Origin: Phyto melanocephala
Taxonomy: Eukaryota; Arthropoda; Insecta; Diptera; Rhinophoridae
NCBI GenBank assembly: GCA_941918925.1
Contig: OW799234.1
Span: forward strand, 69,497,043 to 69,561,042
Length of the DNA: 64,000 bases
Direction of reading: 5' to 3'
Shown piece by piece: positions 1 through 12,056 of the stretch. Within the stretch, counting starts at the first letter, position 1; the number at the start of each line of letters is the position of its first letter. Below the pieces are notes generated by a model. The model did not search any database and was not told the DNA's origin. It saw only the letters and a program-made list of their open reading frames with translations. The position numbers and the translations under genes were made by a program.

Positions 1-592
1 AGTGAGGATTTTGAAATGTATGGTGGTAGAAACACACATGGGATTTTTTTTCGTACATGCGTATTAGGGTGCTACTTATTTTCCGCCACAGCAAAAGTCT
101 TAATAGAATTTTAATTTCATGCCTTCGAAATTTACAACTGATCGAAATTCTCGACATTCCGTATGCATAAAAATTTCCTTTTATGTTTTACATGCACCTT
201 AATACAGTTATTTCTGAAACAGATTGCAAAATTGGAATTTTTACAATAGATTTTCTAAATTAATACAAAGACAATATTTGTTTATTTCCGGCTCGAGTTC
301 ATTTATTTTTATTTCTTCTATACAAAGAGATGAAATTGCTATTTGTGATAATAAAGGAATAAACTGAAAAAGTAAGTTTTATCCCCACACTACACGAGTG
401 AAATACATTTTCGAAACCAGTTACGGTTTCGTCACGGAATGTTTAGAGTTGGATGTAGATATCATCTATTTAAGTTCTTAACTTTTAATGAAATATAAGA
501 CTTGAATCAAACATCGTATTCTTATTCATGAGAGAGTGAGAATGAAATTAACCACAACTTAAGCCTTTTCTGTTATTATTCTCCTTTCTAAT
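1..592. other. AT-rich stretch without recognisable gene
   Basis: I see no coding potential, RNA gene or familiar repeat here. It ends where the mariner-type terminal sequence begins. Confidence 0.5.
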
Positions 593-1154
593 GGTTAAAT
601 TTTATGGGCCGATGTTGATTTTGAATAAAACACAAATTATTTAGGAAATAATTGTCATTTATTTTTATTATGATAAAATTAATATGATTCAATTATGTGT
701 GGAACAAAATATCGGCCAATTGGCCACCGCGATCTCGGCGGCACACCTCCATCCGATGGTCCAAATTTTCAATGACAATGTTCATGTTCAATTGTTGGGC
801 ACGATGATGAGTCGAGTTTGACTGCTCGTTTGCCTCACTATTGCGAAAAACAGCAATGTTTGCGTTCAACGAACTAAGAAGGCATTCACAGATGTTTTCA
901 CATTTCATACAGACCTGTTTTGCTGAAATTTGAATATTTTTCACAATTCTCCCGATTGTGGACGAATTTGAAAAATTATGTTCTCCAAAATTGATAATAA
1001 GCTTGAATAACTTTAACGCGTTGCTCGAATGTGTATCTTTCCATGGTTCAAATTGAGTTGTCTGAAATTGAGAAATTTCAAATGAAATAAAGAAAAAAAC
1101 TTGACGTTTAGGTGTGGTTCACATTCAGCATCGGCCCTTAAATTTTAATCACCC
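593..1154 (-). mobile_element. Internally deleted Tc1/mariner (IS630 superfamily) element, copy A
   Basis: Both ends carry the same inverted terminal sequence (left GGTTAAATTTTATGGGCCG; right the complement of GGGTGATTAAAATTTAAGGG, the outer GGGT being decayed on the left). Between them, on the minus strand, lie the start and the end of a mariner-type transposase with the catalytic middle missing. It is a MITE-like non-autonomous copy. The same internal join is seen in the copies inside the Helentrons at 5-11 kb, so all descend from one deletion derivative. Confidence 0.8.
693..944 (-). pseudogene. Transposase relic of mariner copy A (C-terminal end plus part of the N-terminal half)
   Basis: An 83-codon open frame. 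Its last residues, DHRMEVCRRDRGGQLADILF, match the typical C terminus of a common insect mariner-type transposase. About 35 residues earlier, NSTHHRAQQL matches the region just after the first helix-turn-helix of the same family. What joins them directly is a deletion of roughly 200 codons that removes the whole DDE/D catalytic core, so no active enzyme can be made. The real ATG would lie further right, at about 1045, in another frame. The identification rests on recalled family sequence and was not searched. Confidence 0.7.
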
Positions 1155-2242
1155 TTTATATAAATTTGTTTTTGCTTTTACCCGTCAGTTTGATGGTAAT
1201 GAAATCATTGTTGTTGTCACAACTTATTGTTTTGTTATTTATCACAACGGGACCCTCGGAGGACCCAAGTGAGCTATGCCTTCGGGCGGCTGTCGGATCT
1301 AACCTATTGTTTTTCCATAATTTGGCCTGTTCAATTTGTGATAATGAATAAACTGCAAATGCAAGTTATACACCATATACTTATGTATAAAGAATTTTAT
1401 ATAATTTTTTAACTTTGACATAACTAATTATAAATTTTCATATTTTCCAACATAAATTTATCAATATACGAGTACTTTATTAGTTTTTTTATTCCTACAT
1501 TAAAATTGATTTGAAAAAACTATTTAACTTACAACTGAAATGCCATTTAATATCTTTAAATTGTTACCTCCTAATTTTTTTTATTAAAAAAAGTATGGTG
1601 TGTATGTGTTCCTTAGAAAAATTAAAATCACACAAGGATATCACAAAAAAAAAAACCGGGCTAAAGGATGCAATAAATGTTAGTAGCGGTTGTATTATTG
1701 TAATTGTGTTTATAGCTGTTACCCCATTGCATTTGATGGTATTAGGGAGCGCTGTTAATGTGTATGTGTATTGCATAAAAATTTATAATGTCACTTGTGG
1801 TATATATGGCTTGTCACAGCATGATGAAAAATAGATGGTGGTCACGACCACTATCCATACACTAGAACATACACAACATCAATGTATGTTCAAGAACAAA
1901 ATTTATAACTTCCACAAACAAAATAATAAAATATTAACAACAACAACAAAATCATAAATTATTATACCCACTAACAGCACTATTTTCAAAAAGGCTTTCA
2001 CAGCTATTTATTAGATATATTTTGTAATTAACTTTAAGATTGTGAGAAAATGTTTAATGAATAAAAATTTTATGAAAAAAACTGGCCAATTACTGACTGA
2101 TTTATAAAGTCAAGTGACCAAAATTAAAATGACACAATTTCTTGTGAACGTTTCCTTTGCACGTATTTCATAGTTACGACATATTTACGGCAAAATCTGG
2201 TTATCGCAAACAAATTATACTTGATTTTATTTTCTCTTAAAA
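1155..2242. other. Unassigned AT-rich stretch
   Basis: Several short open frames occur here, but their composition is that of AT-rich noncoding DNA and they overlap on both strands. I see no domain, splice pattern or repeat family. Confidence 0.4.
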
Positions 2243-3093
2243 AAAGCCCGGAGCGCGTTGCTACGCCCCTTAATGAATAAAAATGCATTCTGAATTTTAA
2301 TTGAATGTCGAGTGCAAAAAGCTAAAAATTATAACTTTTTAATTGGCGTAACACCGCCGACCTTTCTAGTCATTAAACTGTATAGTCATAATAGCTCAAT
2401 ATGTGTGCAAAGTGCAAATCCGTGAAGTTCAAGTAGCTGAAAATGATAACATTTTTATGGGCGTGACACTGCCCACTTTTCTAATCAAGAAATTGTATAG
2501 TCATGACAGCTCAATATGTGTGTGCAAAATTTCAGAAAAAACTATCTAGTGCAAGTATCTAAAAATGATAACTTATTTCTAAAGGGCGTGGCACTGCCCA
2601 ACTTTTTTAATCACGAAATTGTATAATCATGAGAATTCAATATGTGTGTGCAAAGATTTAGAAAAATCGGTCAAGTACAAGAAGATCAAAATTATAACTT
2701 TTTGTTATGGGCGCGGCACTGCCCACTTTTATTATTACGAAACTGTATAGTTATTACAGCCCAATATGTGTGCAAAGTTTTAGAAAAATCGGTCCGGTGC
2801 AAGTACCTCATAATTATAACTTTTTTTATGGGCGTGGCCCCGCCCACTTTTCTAGTCACGAAATTATAAAATCATAAGAGTTCAATACGTGTGCAAAGTT
2901 TCAGAAAAATCGGTCAAGTGCAAGTAGCTAAAAATTATAACTAATTTTTTATGGGCGTGGCTCCGCACACTTTTTGCTATCCATAAACACTTCCTGTAAT
3001 GTGTACAACAACTTGCCAAAGTTTGAGTCCGATCGGTTTTACAGTTTCGGAGTCTATAGCTAACACACATACACACACACACAGAGTTTAACT
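2243..3093 (-). mobile_element. Decayed non-autonomous Helitron with five internal ~120-bp units
   Basis: The left end (GCCCGGAGCGCGTTGCTACG) is a decayed form of the Helitron 3' end seen intact at 14.5, 28.8 and 34.5 kb. The right end keeps the CA-rich 5' segment but has lost the terminal TCTATATATA. Five units carrying TGTGCAAAG are spaced about 120 bp apart, each with a copy of the GTGGGC...GCCCAC motif. It is older than the other Helitrons in the window. Confidence 0.75.
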
Positions 3094-4491
3094 CTGAAAA
3101 CTTCCAAAATTCGGTGGAGGTAAGCTGCACCTCTAGGCTAATTTGACATGGAAATACCCATATATATCAACACTGGTAAAGGGTGTCATTGTTGTGAATC
3201 AACAATCCTTTGGTATATGTTTCAATTCAAGATACAATTGCCTGGAAAATTTTACCAAATAATTAATATTCAGTTTTAAAATTACATTTCAATTGGAAAA
3301 TCTAAATCTGTAGAATTTTTGTTGTTAATTATTTGCTTAAACAGCTTCAGTGTGCTAACTAAGCAGCTATCCTTATCTTATGGAAATCTTCTAATAAAAA
3401 TTTTATCTGCTTGTTAGTTAGCACACAGTTTGTTATTATGCATAACACAGTTATTAATTTTTACCACAGAAATAATTACCTAGTGTTGTACCAATATAAA
3501 TTTGGTATTTCAGTAGGTTTGTGCCGTTTTGTAATACATATTAAAGGCTTTTAAAAATCTTCCTTAAAAATTCTATGAAATAAATTGGGAAACATTAATA
3601 AAATAATAAAATATACAAACAGGATATAAAAGTTAAAGTCTACAGAGTCACGTAATGAAAAATGCATTTTGCTCTGTTGTCAAATTTCAAATAGTCTACA
3701 AAAACAAAATAAATAAAAAAACACAAAACTATAATAACAATACACACACACACAAAATGAATAAATACACACACACTTATACTTTTACACATGTACGCCT
3801 CATGGAAATTGCAATCAACAGCGAAATTGCCGATGTAAGAAACATGATGAGAAGATTTCCTACGATGGCCCCTTTCTGATCCGTTTACGTCCTTACGTTT
3901 TACCACTTTATATTCTTGTTATTGTTATTTCTGATAAAGTTGTTTTTATTGTTGTTGAATTTATGCACAGGCTGAGTAGAGTTGGGGTTTTTTCGGTGCG
4001 TTTGTTAAGATGCTTTTACACTTACACACCGAAAACACATACATACACACATTGGCATATAAAATGGTATAAATTTGTATGTATTAAAAATATAAATCCT
4101 CCAGATAGCAAATGTGCTTTAAAGTCTGTGTATGTATATGTGCAAGAGGAAAAGAGATAGAAATTGTTTTATTCAAGGTCCTTAAACGCAATAAAGTTTC
4201 AGTTTTAAGCCGTTTTTCTACGTCAATTCTACATTTTTTTTCCTTTTTGAAATTTTGTTCGAATGTATGTACGTGCTAAAACTAAGGGAATGCAAAAAAT
4301 GTCTAAAAAATATTTTCCATTAATTTTTGTCATAGTTGAAGTCCTTAGATATTAAATCAGGAAAAAACTGCATACACACAAACCCAGTTAATAACATAAG
4401 CTTCGAGACATAAAATTATTATTTTGATTAGAAATTTTTATTAGTTGTTATTTTTATATTTCGATATTTTTTTGTGGAATTTCGATTATTT
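3094..4491. other. Mostly unique AT-rich DNA with CA-rich tracts
   Basis: Apart from the small inverted-repeat relic noted separately, I see only CA/TG-rich low-complexity tracts (about 3740-3790 and 4020-4050). The short open frames across these tracts are shadows of the repeats. Confidence 0.4.
3347..3448. repeat. Small inverted-repeat (MITE-like) relic
   Basis: Contains GTGTGCTAACTAAGCAGC on the left and GCTTGTTAGTTAGCACAC on the right, facing each other. The same arms occur in the fuller copy at 32401-32530, where they extend outward into ATGCAAAACGCCGT. Confidence 0.5.
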
Positions 4492-5113
4492 TTATACCCG
4501 CCACCAAAAAAATGGTGGGGGTATATTCATTTTGTCAACCCGTTTGTAACACATCGAAATATCAATTTAAGACCACATAAAGTATATATATTCTGATTCG
4601 GGGTACCATTTTTTGACAATCTAGCTATGTCCATCCGTCTGTCCGTCAGTTGAATGCCCGATAGAGGTCGGACCGAAAAATCTAGGGGGTTCAAATTTTT
4701 ACAGAATATTTCTTATACACAAGGTTTGTTTAGTATTAAAAATGGGCTAAGTCGGGACTTAGGAAGAGAGTTATAGCTCGTAATGTGAAAGTAGGTAAAA
4801 AAATCTGTGTCCTTCCAACATCGAATAAAATGCAATTGTGTCCAATAAAGTTAACGTAGATCCATAAAATCTCGAATATATATTTCCAGAGTAGAAAAAA
4901 TATTTTTCCCTAAAAAATTGCTTAAATCTATGAATTAGGAAAGGAGTTATAGATTAAAATGTACAAAAATTTATAAAGCACAGTGTATTTTTCGGTAAAT
5001 ATCTCAGTTGCATTTATTAACAGAAACTTTATTAACACGCCTACTTTAATGCCCACTTTCATTGAAAGACTAAATTTACGAAAACATTTTACTGGCATAT
5101 AGTAGTTTTAAAG

Positions 5114-5597
5114 GGTGTTTAAATTTTATGGGCCGATGTTGATGTTGAAAAAAACACAAATTATTTACGAAGTTATTGTCATTTGTTTTTATTATGATAA
5201 TATTCGTATGGTTCAATTATGTATGGAAAATTCAATGAAATTTTCAATGACAATGTTCAGTTTTTGGTCACGATAATGAGTCGAGGTTGACTGCTCTTTT
5301 GCCACACTATCGAAATGTTTTCCGTTCAACGAACTAAAGAAGGCATTCGCAGATGTTTTTATATTTCATATAGACCTGTTTTGTTGAAATTAAAATATTT
5401 TTCAGAATTTTCCCGATTGTGGACGAATTTGAACGATTATGTTGACTAAAAGAATCACGCAGTACACGAAATGCATTTTGACTTGAACGCCCATTTTCAT
5501 CATAAGCGTGAATAACTTTAACGCGTTGCTCGATTGTGTATCTTTTCATGATTCAAAATGAGTTAGTCTGAAATTGAGAAATTTCAAATGAAATAAA
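5114..5597 (-). mobile_element. Mariner relic B, passenger of Helentron P1
   Basis: Begins with the mariner terminal sequence GGGTGTTTAAATTTTATGGG in the same Helentron context as mariner D (9557), so both come from one ancient insertion carried along when the Helentron multiplied. The far terminus is cut by Helentron M1. Confidence 0.7.
5334..5549 (-). pseudogene. N-terminal transposase fragment in mariner B
   Basis: 71 codons from a plausible authentic ATG. Residues 1-48 (MKRYTIEQRVKVIHAYDENG onward) are the first helix-turn-helix region of a mariner-type transposase. After about residue 48 the frame is shifted, the rest (KNILISTKQVYMKYKN) is out of register, and it ends early. The catalytic domain is absent. 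It could at most encode a DNA-binding fragment, and I infer that it does not. Confidence 0.65.
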
Positions 5598-5743
5598 AAC
5601 AAGTAAGAGCACTATATTCGGCTGTGCCGAATCTTTTATACCCACCACCAATTTTGTGTACATTTAAAGCACAATATTTATTATTTTGTTAATCATTATG
5701 GATAATCTCTTTATAATAAAACATGTATCACTTTCTTTGTAGA

Positions 5744-6278
5744 GGGTAGTTAAATTTTAAGGGCCCATGTTGAAGACATTGACATTGACATTTCTCAATC
5801 TCAGACCAACTTAATTTGAACAGTGGAAAGATACGCAAATGAGCAACGCGTTAAAGTTATTCAGGTTTTTTATAAAAATCGGCGTTCAAGTCAAAATGCA
5901 TTTTGTGCACTTCGTAATTCTGTTGATCAACATAATCGTTCAAATTCGTCCACAATCGGGAGAATTGTAAAAAATATTTAAATTTCTGCAAAACAGGCCT
6001 GTATAAAATGTTAGAAAATCTGTGAATGCTTTCTTAGTTCGTTGAATGGGAACCATTGCTGTTTTTTGCGAAAGTGTGGCAAAAGAGCAGTCAACATCGA
6101 CTCATCATCATGCACAACAATTGACCATCAACATTGTCATTGAAAATTTGGACCATCAGATAGAGGAGTGGCGCCATCGACCATTTGGCAGATATTTTGT
6201 TAAATACATAATTGAACCATACAAATATTATCATTACAAAAAGAAATAATAATAATTTCATAAATAATTTGTGTTTTG
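5744..6278 (+). mobile_element. Mariner relic C inside Helentron M1
   Basis: Starts with GGGTAGTTAAATTTTAAGGG and ends in a truncated terminus at about 6278. It contains the shifted N-terminal helix-turn-helix region (around 5826-5980) and, after the family-typical deletion, the C-terminal stretch. The 67-codon frame at 6046-6249 is a product of that deletion and not a conserved gene; its twin at 10542-10745 reflects duplication of the whole element. Confidence 0.75.
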
Positions 6279-6340
6279 GCGAGTCACCTAAATTTTTTGG
6301 CCCAGTTATGACATTGCCTAGGGGGATATACGTAGCAAAT

Positions 6341-7180
6341 TTGACCATTATACCTCTAATTTTGGCGGTTTTATGAGCTTTTAAATTTCATTAACGGCAG
6401 ATAACGTGAAAAGTGGGTGTTATAGTAGGCGTGTCAAAGTTGTTTTTGCGAATGAGTACAACTTAGATGTTTCAATATAGTCCTTTGTTATTTCAAAATC
6501 TTTATTAATAGAGAAATTATATGAATTTCAGTTAAACCGTTATATGAGAAGTTGGCGTAAAAGTGGGTGTGGCACCTTAATTTTCTGGCACAGTAATGAC
6601 ATTGCCCAGAAGGATATACGTAGAAAATTTGATCATCATACCTCTAATTTTAGCGGTTTTATGAGCTTTTAAATTTCATTAACGGTATATAACGTGAAAA
6701 GTGGGCGTTATAGTAGGCGTGTCAAAGTTAATTTTCCGAATGAGTACAGTTTAGATGTTTCAATATAGCCCTTTATTATTCAAAAATCTTTGTTAATAAA
6801 GAAATTATATAAATTTCAGATAAAACGTTATATGGGAGGTGGGCGTAAAAGTGGGTATGGCACCTAATTTTTTTGGCACAGTAATGACATTCCCTATGGG
6901 GATATACGTAGCAAATTTGATCATCACACCTCTTATTTTGGCGGTTTTATGAGCTTTTAAATTTATTTAACGGTAGATAACGTGAAAAGTGGGCGTTATA
7001 GTAGGCGTGTCAAAATTATTTTTTCTAATGAGCACAACCTAGGTGTTTCAATATAGTCCTTTATTATTCCAAAATCTATATTAATAGAGAAATTATATGA
7101 ATTTTGGATAAAACGTTATATGGGAGGTGGGCGTAAAAGTGGGCATGGCACATTAATTTTCCGTTACAAAAAAGCGTTTC
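6341..7180. repeat. Three tandem 288-bp units (central repeats of Helentron M1)
   Basis: The phrase TTGA(C/T)CAT(T/C)A followed by (T/C)ACCTCT(A/T)ATTTT begins at 6341, 6629 and 6917, exactly 288 bp apart. Each unit carries AAAGTGGGCGTTATAGTAGG and a second GGCGTAAAAGTGGGYRTGGC box. Central tandem repeats are typical of the DINE-TR/Helentron class. Confidence 0.85.
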
Positions 7181-7766
7181 ACCAAAAAACAAAGTGTGCA
7201 AAATTTCAGAGTCGTACATCCAATTTTGTTGCTTTTATGACGTTTTTGTTTTTAAATATACCGAAAAATACACTGTGCGGTAAAAATTTTCGTACATTTT
7301 GATCGATAACTCCTCTCCTAATGCATAGATTTAGATAATTTTCGGGAAAAAATATTGTTTTTACTCAGGAAATATATATTCGAAGTTTCATGAGTCTACG
7401 TTAATGCGTTTGGACACAATTCCATTTTATTCGATGTTCGAGGGACACGGTTTTTTCGACCTACTCTTGCTTTTCGAGCTATAACTCTCTTCCTAATATT
7501 CCGATTTAGCCCATTTTCAATACCAAACAAACCTTGTCTATAAGAAAGATTCTGGCAAAATTTGAGCCCCCTACCTTTTTCGGTGCGACCTCTATCGTGC
7601 TTTCAACAGACGGACAGACGGACGGACATAGCTAGATCGTCATCAAATCAAACCCTGATTCAGAATATATATACTTTATGGGGTCTAAAATGGATATTTC
7701 GATGTGTTACAAACGGAATGACAAAATGAATATACCCCCACCATTTTTTTGGTGGCGGGTATAAAA

Positions 7767-8355
7767 AAATTTCAAAGTGAACTTAAAATTTGTATTATAT
7801 GTTAAGGAAATAATATATGGCATTTGCTATTTGAAAATTATATCATGTGAATGTTGGCCATGACTACATCTGAGGTGGTCCATTTCGAAGGTCTAATTTT
7901 GGGAGACTCGTTTGAGCATATCGACTGGTATCTCGCATATTACACTAGTAATGTTGGCTTCCAAAGCTTCAATCGTAGCTGACTTATTCCTGAAGACCTC
8001 AAACTTTACGTATCACATAAATCAGAATCATACGAGCTTATTTTGGTATCAGGTTCATCATAGTAAGGAAAAAAAATCCATATATTTGACGCAGTAACAC
8101 AAACACTGATATGATACTCAAATGATACACAAGCGGTCTTTGTACATGGAAGAGTTCAAGTTATATTAATGAGGTACTCATATTCAATAAGCTGATTGCT
8201 TTTTTATTGCATTTACAGGTAGTGCCTGTTTTTTTTTTAATAATTTGTCTTCATTTGTAAAATTTAATTATTTTTATATTTTCTCTACAATAAATAATTT
8301 GCAGTTGCAATTGTTTTAAAATATTTAAAAAAAATATCAAACCGTGAATTAATTT
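7767..8355. other. Unassigned AT-rich spacer between the two Helentron clusters
   Basis: I recognise no gene or repeat. The first bases (AAATTTCAAAGTGAAC) resemble AAATTTCAAATGAAAT at 5579, on the other side of M1, which may be target-related microhomology or chance. Confidence 0.4.
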
Positions 8356-8459
8356 TTTTTGTTTAGTTTTTAAAAAATTATTGAAATTATAGGCTTTGTA
8401 TTACTATTTGAATTAATAAATGGAAAATTTATATACAAAAACAAAATGCAGGTGTTTTT
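8356..8459. repeat. 104-bp direct repeat, left copy
   Basis: Identical by eye over 104 bp to 12201-12304. It ends exactly where Helentron P2 begins; the right copy starts exactly where P2 ends. This is far longer than any normal target-site duplication. Confidence 0.85.
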
Positions 8460-9556
8460 ATACCCGCCACCAAAAAAATGGTGGGGGTATATTCATTTTG
8501 TCATTCCGTTTGTAACACATCGAAATATCCATTTTAGACCCCATAAAGTATATATATTCTGAATCGAGGTTTGATTTTATGACGATCTAGTAGCTATGTC
8601 CGTCCGTCTGTCCGTCTGTTGAAAGCACGATAGAGGTCGCACCGAAAAAGCTAGAGGGCTCAAATTTTGCCAGAATCTTTCTTATAGACAAGTTTTGTTG
8701 GGTATTGAAAATGGGTTATATCGAAATATCAGGAAGAGAGTTATAGCTCGAAAAGCAAGAGTAGGTCGAAAAAACCGTGTCCTACGCACATCGAATAAAA
8801 TGGAATTGTGTCCAGACGCATAAACGAAGAGTCATGAAACTTCGAATATACTTATATTTATCGAGTCAAAAGAATATTTTTCCCTGAAAATCGCTTAAAT
8901 CTATGGATTAAGAAAGAGTTATCGATCAAAATGTACGAAAATTTATACCTCACAATGTATTTTTCGGTATATTTAAAAACAAAAACGTCATAAAAGCTAC
9001 AAAATTGAATGTCCGACTCTGAAATTTTGCACACTTTGCTTTTTGCTGAGACGCTTTTTTGTGACGGAAAATCAATGTGCCACGCCCACTTTTACGCCCA
9101 GCTCCCATATAACGTTTTAACTAAGATTCATATAATTTCTCTATAAATAAAGATTTTGGAATAATAAAGGGCTATATTGAAACACTTTTGACACGCCTAC
9201 TACAACGCCCACTTTTCACGTTATCTACCGTTATTGAAATTTAAAAGCTCATAAAACCGCAAAAATTAGAGGTATGATGATCAAATTTGCTACCTATATC
9301 CTTCTAATCAATTTAATTGTTGTGCCAAAAAGTTTAGGTGACACGCCCACTTTAACGCCTACCTCCCATATAACGGTTTATCTTAAATTCATGTAATTTC
9401 TCTATTGACAAAGTTTTTGGGAAAATAAAGGACTATATTGAAATTTTTAAGTTGTATTTATTAGCGGAAACTTTATTGATACGCCTACTTTAACGCCTAC
9501 TTTCATTGAAAGACTACATTTACAAAAGCATTTTAGTAGCATATCGAAGTTATAAA

Positions 9557-10093
9557 GGGTGTTCAAATTTTAAGGGCCGATGTTGATTTTAAATAAAACA
9601 CAAATTATTTAAGAAATTATTATTATTTCTTTTTGTAATGATAATATTTGTATGGTTCAATTATGTATTTAACAAAATGTCGGCTAAACGGACCCCCCCC
9701 CCCCCACCCATCCTTGGCACCACTCCTCTATCTGATGGTCCAAAGTTTCAATGACAATGTTGATGCTCAATTGTTGGGCATGATGATGAGTCGAGGTTGA
9801 CTGCTCTTTTGCCACACTATCGCAAAAACCAGCCAGTTCCCATTCAACGAGCTAAGAAGGCATTCACAGATTTTCTAACATTTTATATAGACCTGTTTTG
9901 CAGAAATTTAACTATTTGTTACAATTCTCCCGATTGTGGACGAATTTGAACGATTATGTTGATCAAAATAATTGCGAAGTGCACAAAATGCATTTTGATT
10001 TGAACGCCCATTTTTATAAAAAACCTGAATAACTTTAAAGCGTTGCTCATTTGCGTATCTTTCCACGGATCAAATTGAGTAAGTTTGAAATTG
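9557..10093 (-). mobile_element. Mariner relic D, main part (split by Helentron M2)
   Basis: Starts with GGGTGTTCAAATTTTAAGGG and carries C-terminal, deletion-joined and N-terminal transposase relics on the minus strand, plus a 13-C run near 9692. It stops at GAAATTGA, where M2 begins. The missing remainder resumes at 11975. Comparison with intact copy A (GAAATTGAGAAATTTCAAAT) shows the two pieces belong together. Confidence 0.75.
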
Positions 10094-10239
10094 AACAAGT
10101 AAGAGCACTATATTCGGCTGTGCCGAATCTTTTATACCCACCACCAATTTTGTGTACATTTAAAGCACAATATTTATTATTTTGTTAATCATTATGGATA
10201 ATCTCTTTATAATAAAACATGTATCACTTTCTTTGTAGA

Positions 10240-10774
10240 GGGTAGTTAAATTTTAAGGGCCCATGTTGAAGACATTGACATTGACATTTCTCAATCTCAG
10301 ACCAACTTAATTTGAACAGTGGAAAGATACGCAAATGAGCAACGCGTTAAAGTTATTCAGGTTTTTTATAAAAATCGGCGTTCAAGTCAAAATGCATTTT
10401 GTGCACTTCGTAATTCTGTTGATCAACATAATCGTTCAAATTCGTCCACAATCGGGAGAATTGTAAAAAATATTTAAATTTCTGCAAAACAGGCCTGTAT
10501 AAAATGTTAGAAAATCTGTGAATGCTTTCTTAGTTCGTTGAATGGGAACCATTACTGTTTTTTGCGAAAGTGTGGCAAAAGAGCAGTCAACATCGACTCA
10601 TCATCATGCACAACAATTGACCATCAACATTGTCATTGAAAATTTGGACCATCAGATAGAGGAGTGGCGCCATCGACCATTTGGCAGATATTTTGTTAAA
10701 TACATAATTAAACCATACAAATATTATCATTACAAAAAGAAATAATAATAATTTCATAAATAATTTGTGTTTTG
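10240..10774 (+). mobile_element. Mariner relic E inside Helentron M2
   Basis: Counterpart of relic C, 4496 bp further along, with the same internal deletion and a 67-codon frame differing at very few positions. It is a passenger and did not insert independently. Confidence 0.75.
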
Positions 10775-10836
10775 GCGAGTCACCTAAATTTTTTGGCCCA
10801 GTTATGACATTGCCTAGGGGGATATACGTAGCAAAT

Positions 10837-11390
10837 TTGACCATTATACCTCTAATTTTGGCGGTTTTATGAGCTTTTAAATTTCATTAACGGCAGATAA
10901 CGTGAAAAGTGGGTGTTATAGTAGGCGTGTCAAAGTTGTTTTTGCGAATGAGTACAACTTAGATGTTTCAATATAGTCCTTTGTTATTTCAAAATCTTTA
11001 TTAATAGAGAAATTATATGAATTTCAGTTAAACCGTTATATGAGAAGTTGGCGTAAAAGTGGGCGTGGCACCTTAATTTTCTGGCACAGTAATGACATTG
11101 CCCAGAAGGATATACGTAGAAAATTTGATCATCATACCTCTAATTTTAGCGGTTTTATGAGCTTTTAAATTTCATTAACGGTATATAACGTGAAAAGTGG
11201 GCGTTATAGTAGGCGTGTCAAAGTTCATTTTCCGAATGAGCACAACCTAGGTGTTTCAATATAGTCCTTTATTATTCCAAAATCTATATTAATAGAGAAA
11301 TTATATGAATTTTGGGTAAAACGTTATATGGGAGGTGGGCGTAAAAGTGGGCGTGGCACATTAATTTTCCGTTACAAAAAAGCGTTTCAC
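10837..11390. repeat. Two tandem 288-bp units (central repeats of Helentron M2)
   Basis: Units begin at 10837 and 11125. The second is a hybrid: it matches unit 2 of M1 up to about CCGAATGAG (11240) and unit 3 of M1 from CACAACCTAGGTG onward, marking the exchange point of the contraction. Confidence 0.85.
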
Positions 11391-11974
11391 CAAAAAACAA
11401 AGTGTGCAAAATTTCAGAGTCGTACATCCAATTTTGTTGCTTTTATGACGTTTTTGTTTTTAAATATACCGAAAAATACACTGTGCGGTAAAAATTTTCG
11501 TACATTTTGATCGATAACTCCTCTCCTAATGCATAGATTTAATTAATTTTCGGGGAAAAATATTGTTTTTACTCAGGAAATATATATTCGAAGTTTCATG
11601 AGTCTACGTTAATGCGTTTGGACACAATTCCATTTTATTCGATGTTCGAGGGACACGGTTTTTTCGACCTACTCTTGCTTTTCGAGCTATAACTCTCTTC
11701 CTAATATTCCGATTTAGCCCATTTTCAATACCAAACAAACCTTGTCTATAAGAAAGATTCTGGCAAAATTTGAGCCCCCTACCTTTTTCGGTGCGACCTC
11801 TATCGTGCTTTCAACAGACGGACAGACGGACGGACATAGCTAGATCGTCATCAAATCAAACCCTGATTCAGAATATATATACTTTATGGGGTCTAAAATG
11901 GATATTTCGATGTGTTACAAACGGAATGACAAAATGAATATACCTCCACCATTTTTTTGGTGGCGGGTATAAAA

Positions 11975-12056
11975 ATGGCAAGTGAAATGCAGAAAACAAA
12001 TTTAAAGACTAGGTGTAGTTCACCTTCAACATGGGCCCTTAAAATTTGACCACCCT
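11975..12056 (-). mobile_element. Mariner relic D, terminal part beyond Helentron M2
   Basis: Runs GGCAAGTGAAATGCAG ... TAGGTGTAGTTCACC ... GGGCCCTTAAAATTTGACCA and ends with CACCCT, matching the outer end of copy A (GTTTAGGTGTGGTTCACATT ... CACCCT). It is followed by the P2-specific 3' segment. Confidence 0.7.

Larger units (their letters stand above)
4492..5597 (+). mobile_element. 5' part of a Helentron (DINE-1/mini-me-like), copy P1
   Basis: Starts with the hairpin TACCCGCCACC-A7-TGGTGGGGGTA and runs through the TA block (AAGTATATATATTCTGA) and the (GTCY)n block (GTCCATCCGTCTGTCCGTC) that define dipteran mini-me/DINE-like elements. It continues into the mariner relic at 5114. Relative to the related copy at 8460 it lacks most of the internal tandem-unit region. 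Its own 3' end is missing; the next element (M1) starts in opposite orientation at 5598. Confidence 0.75.
5598..7766 (-). mobile_element. Helentron (DINE-1/mini-me-like), copy M1, three 288-bp units
   Basis: The 3' end is on the left: AACAAGTAAGAG followed by the hairpin ATTCGGCTGTGCCGAAT. Moving right come a mariner relic, three 288-bp tandem units, the (GTCY)n block at about 7608-7630, the TA block, and the 5' hairpin ending GGTGGCGGGTATA. It encodes no protein and is non-autonomous. From the hairpin onward it is almost identical to M2 (10094-11974) except for one tandem unit. Confidence 0.8.
10094..11974 (-). mobile_element. Helentron (DINE-1/mini-me-like), copy M2, two 288-bp units
   Basis: The 3' hairpin ATTCGGCTGTGCCGAAT lies on the left and the 5' hairpin (GGTGGCGGGTATA) on the right. 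It aligns with M1 at a constant offset of 4496 up to the tandem units and 4208 after them, the difference being exactly one 288-bp unit. Only scattered substitutions were noticed, so M1 and M2 separated recently. Confidence 0.8.

Noticed and set aside
6046..10745. Two nearly identical 67-codon frames (6046-6249, 10542-10745) and two 60-codon frames (7120-7302, 11328-11510) as a duplicated gene family
   Set aside because: They lie in the duplicated Helentrons M1 and M2. The first pair comes from the deleted mariner passenger and the second from the tandem-unit edge; identity follows from element duplication and not from coding constraint.
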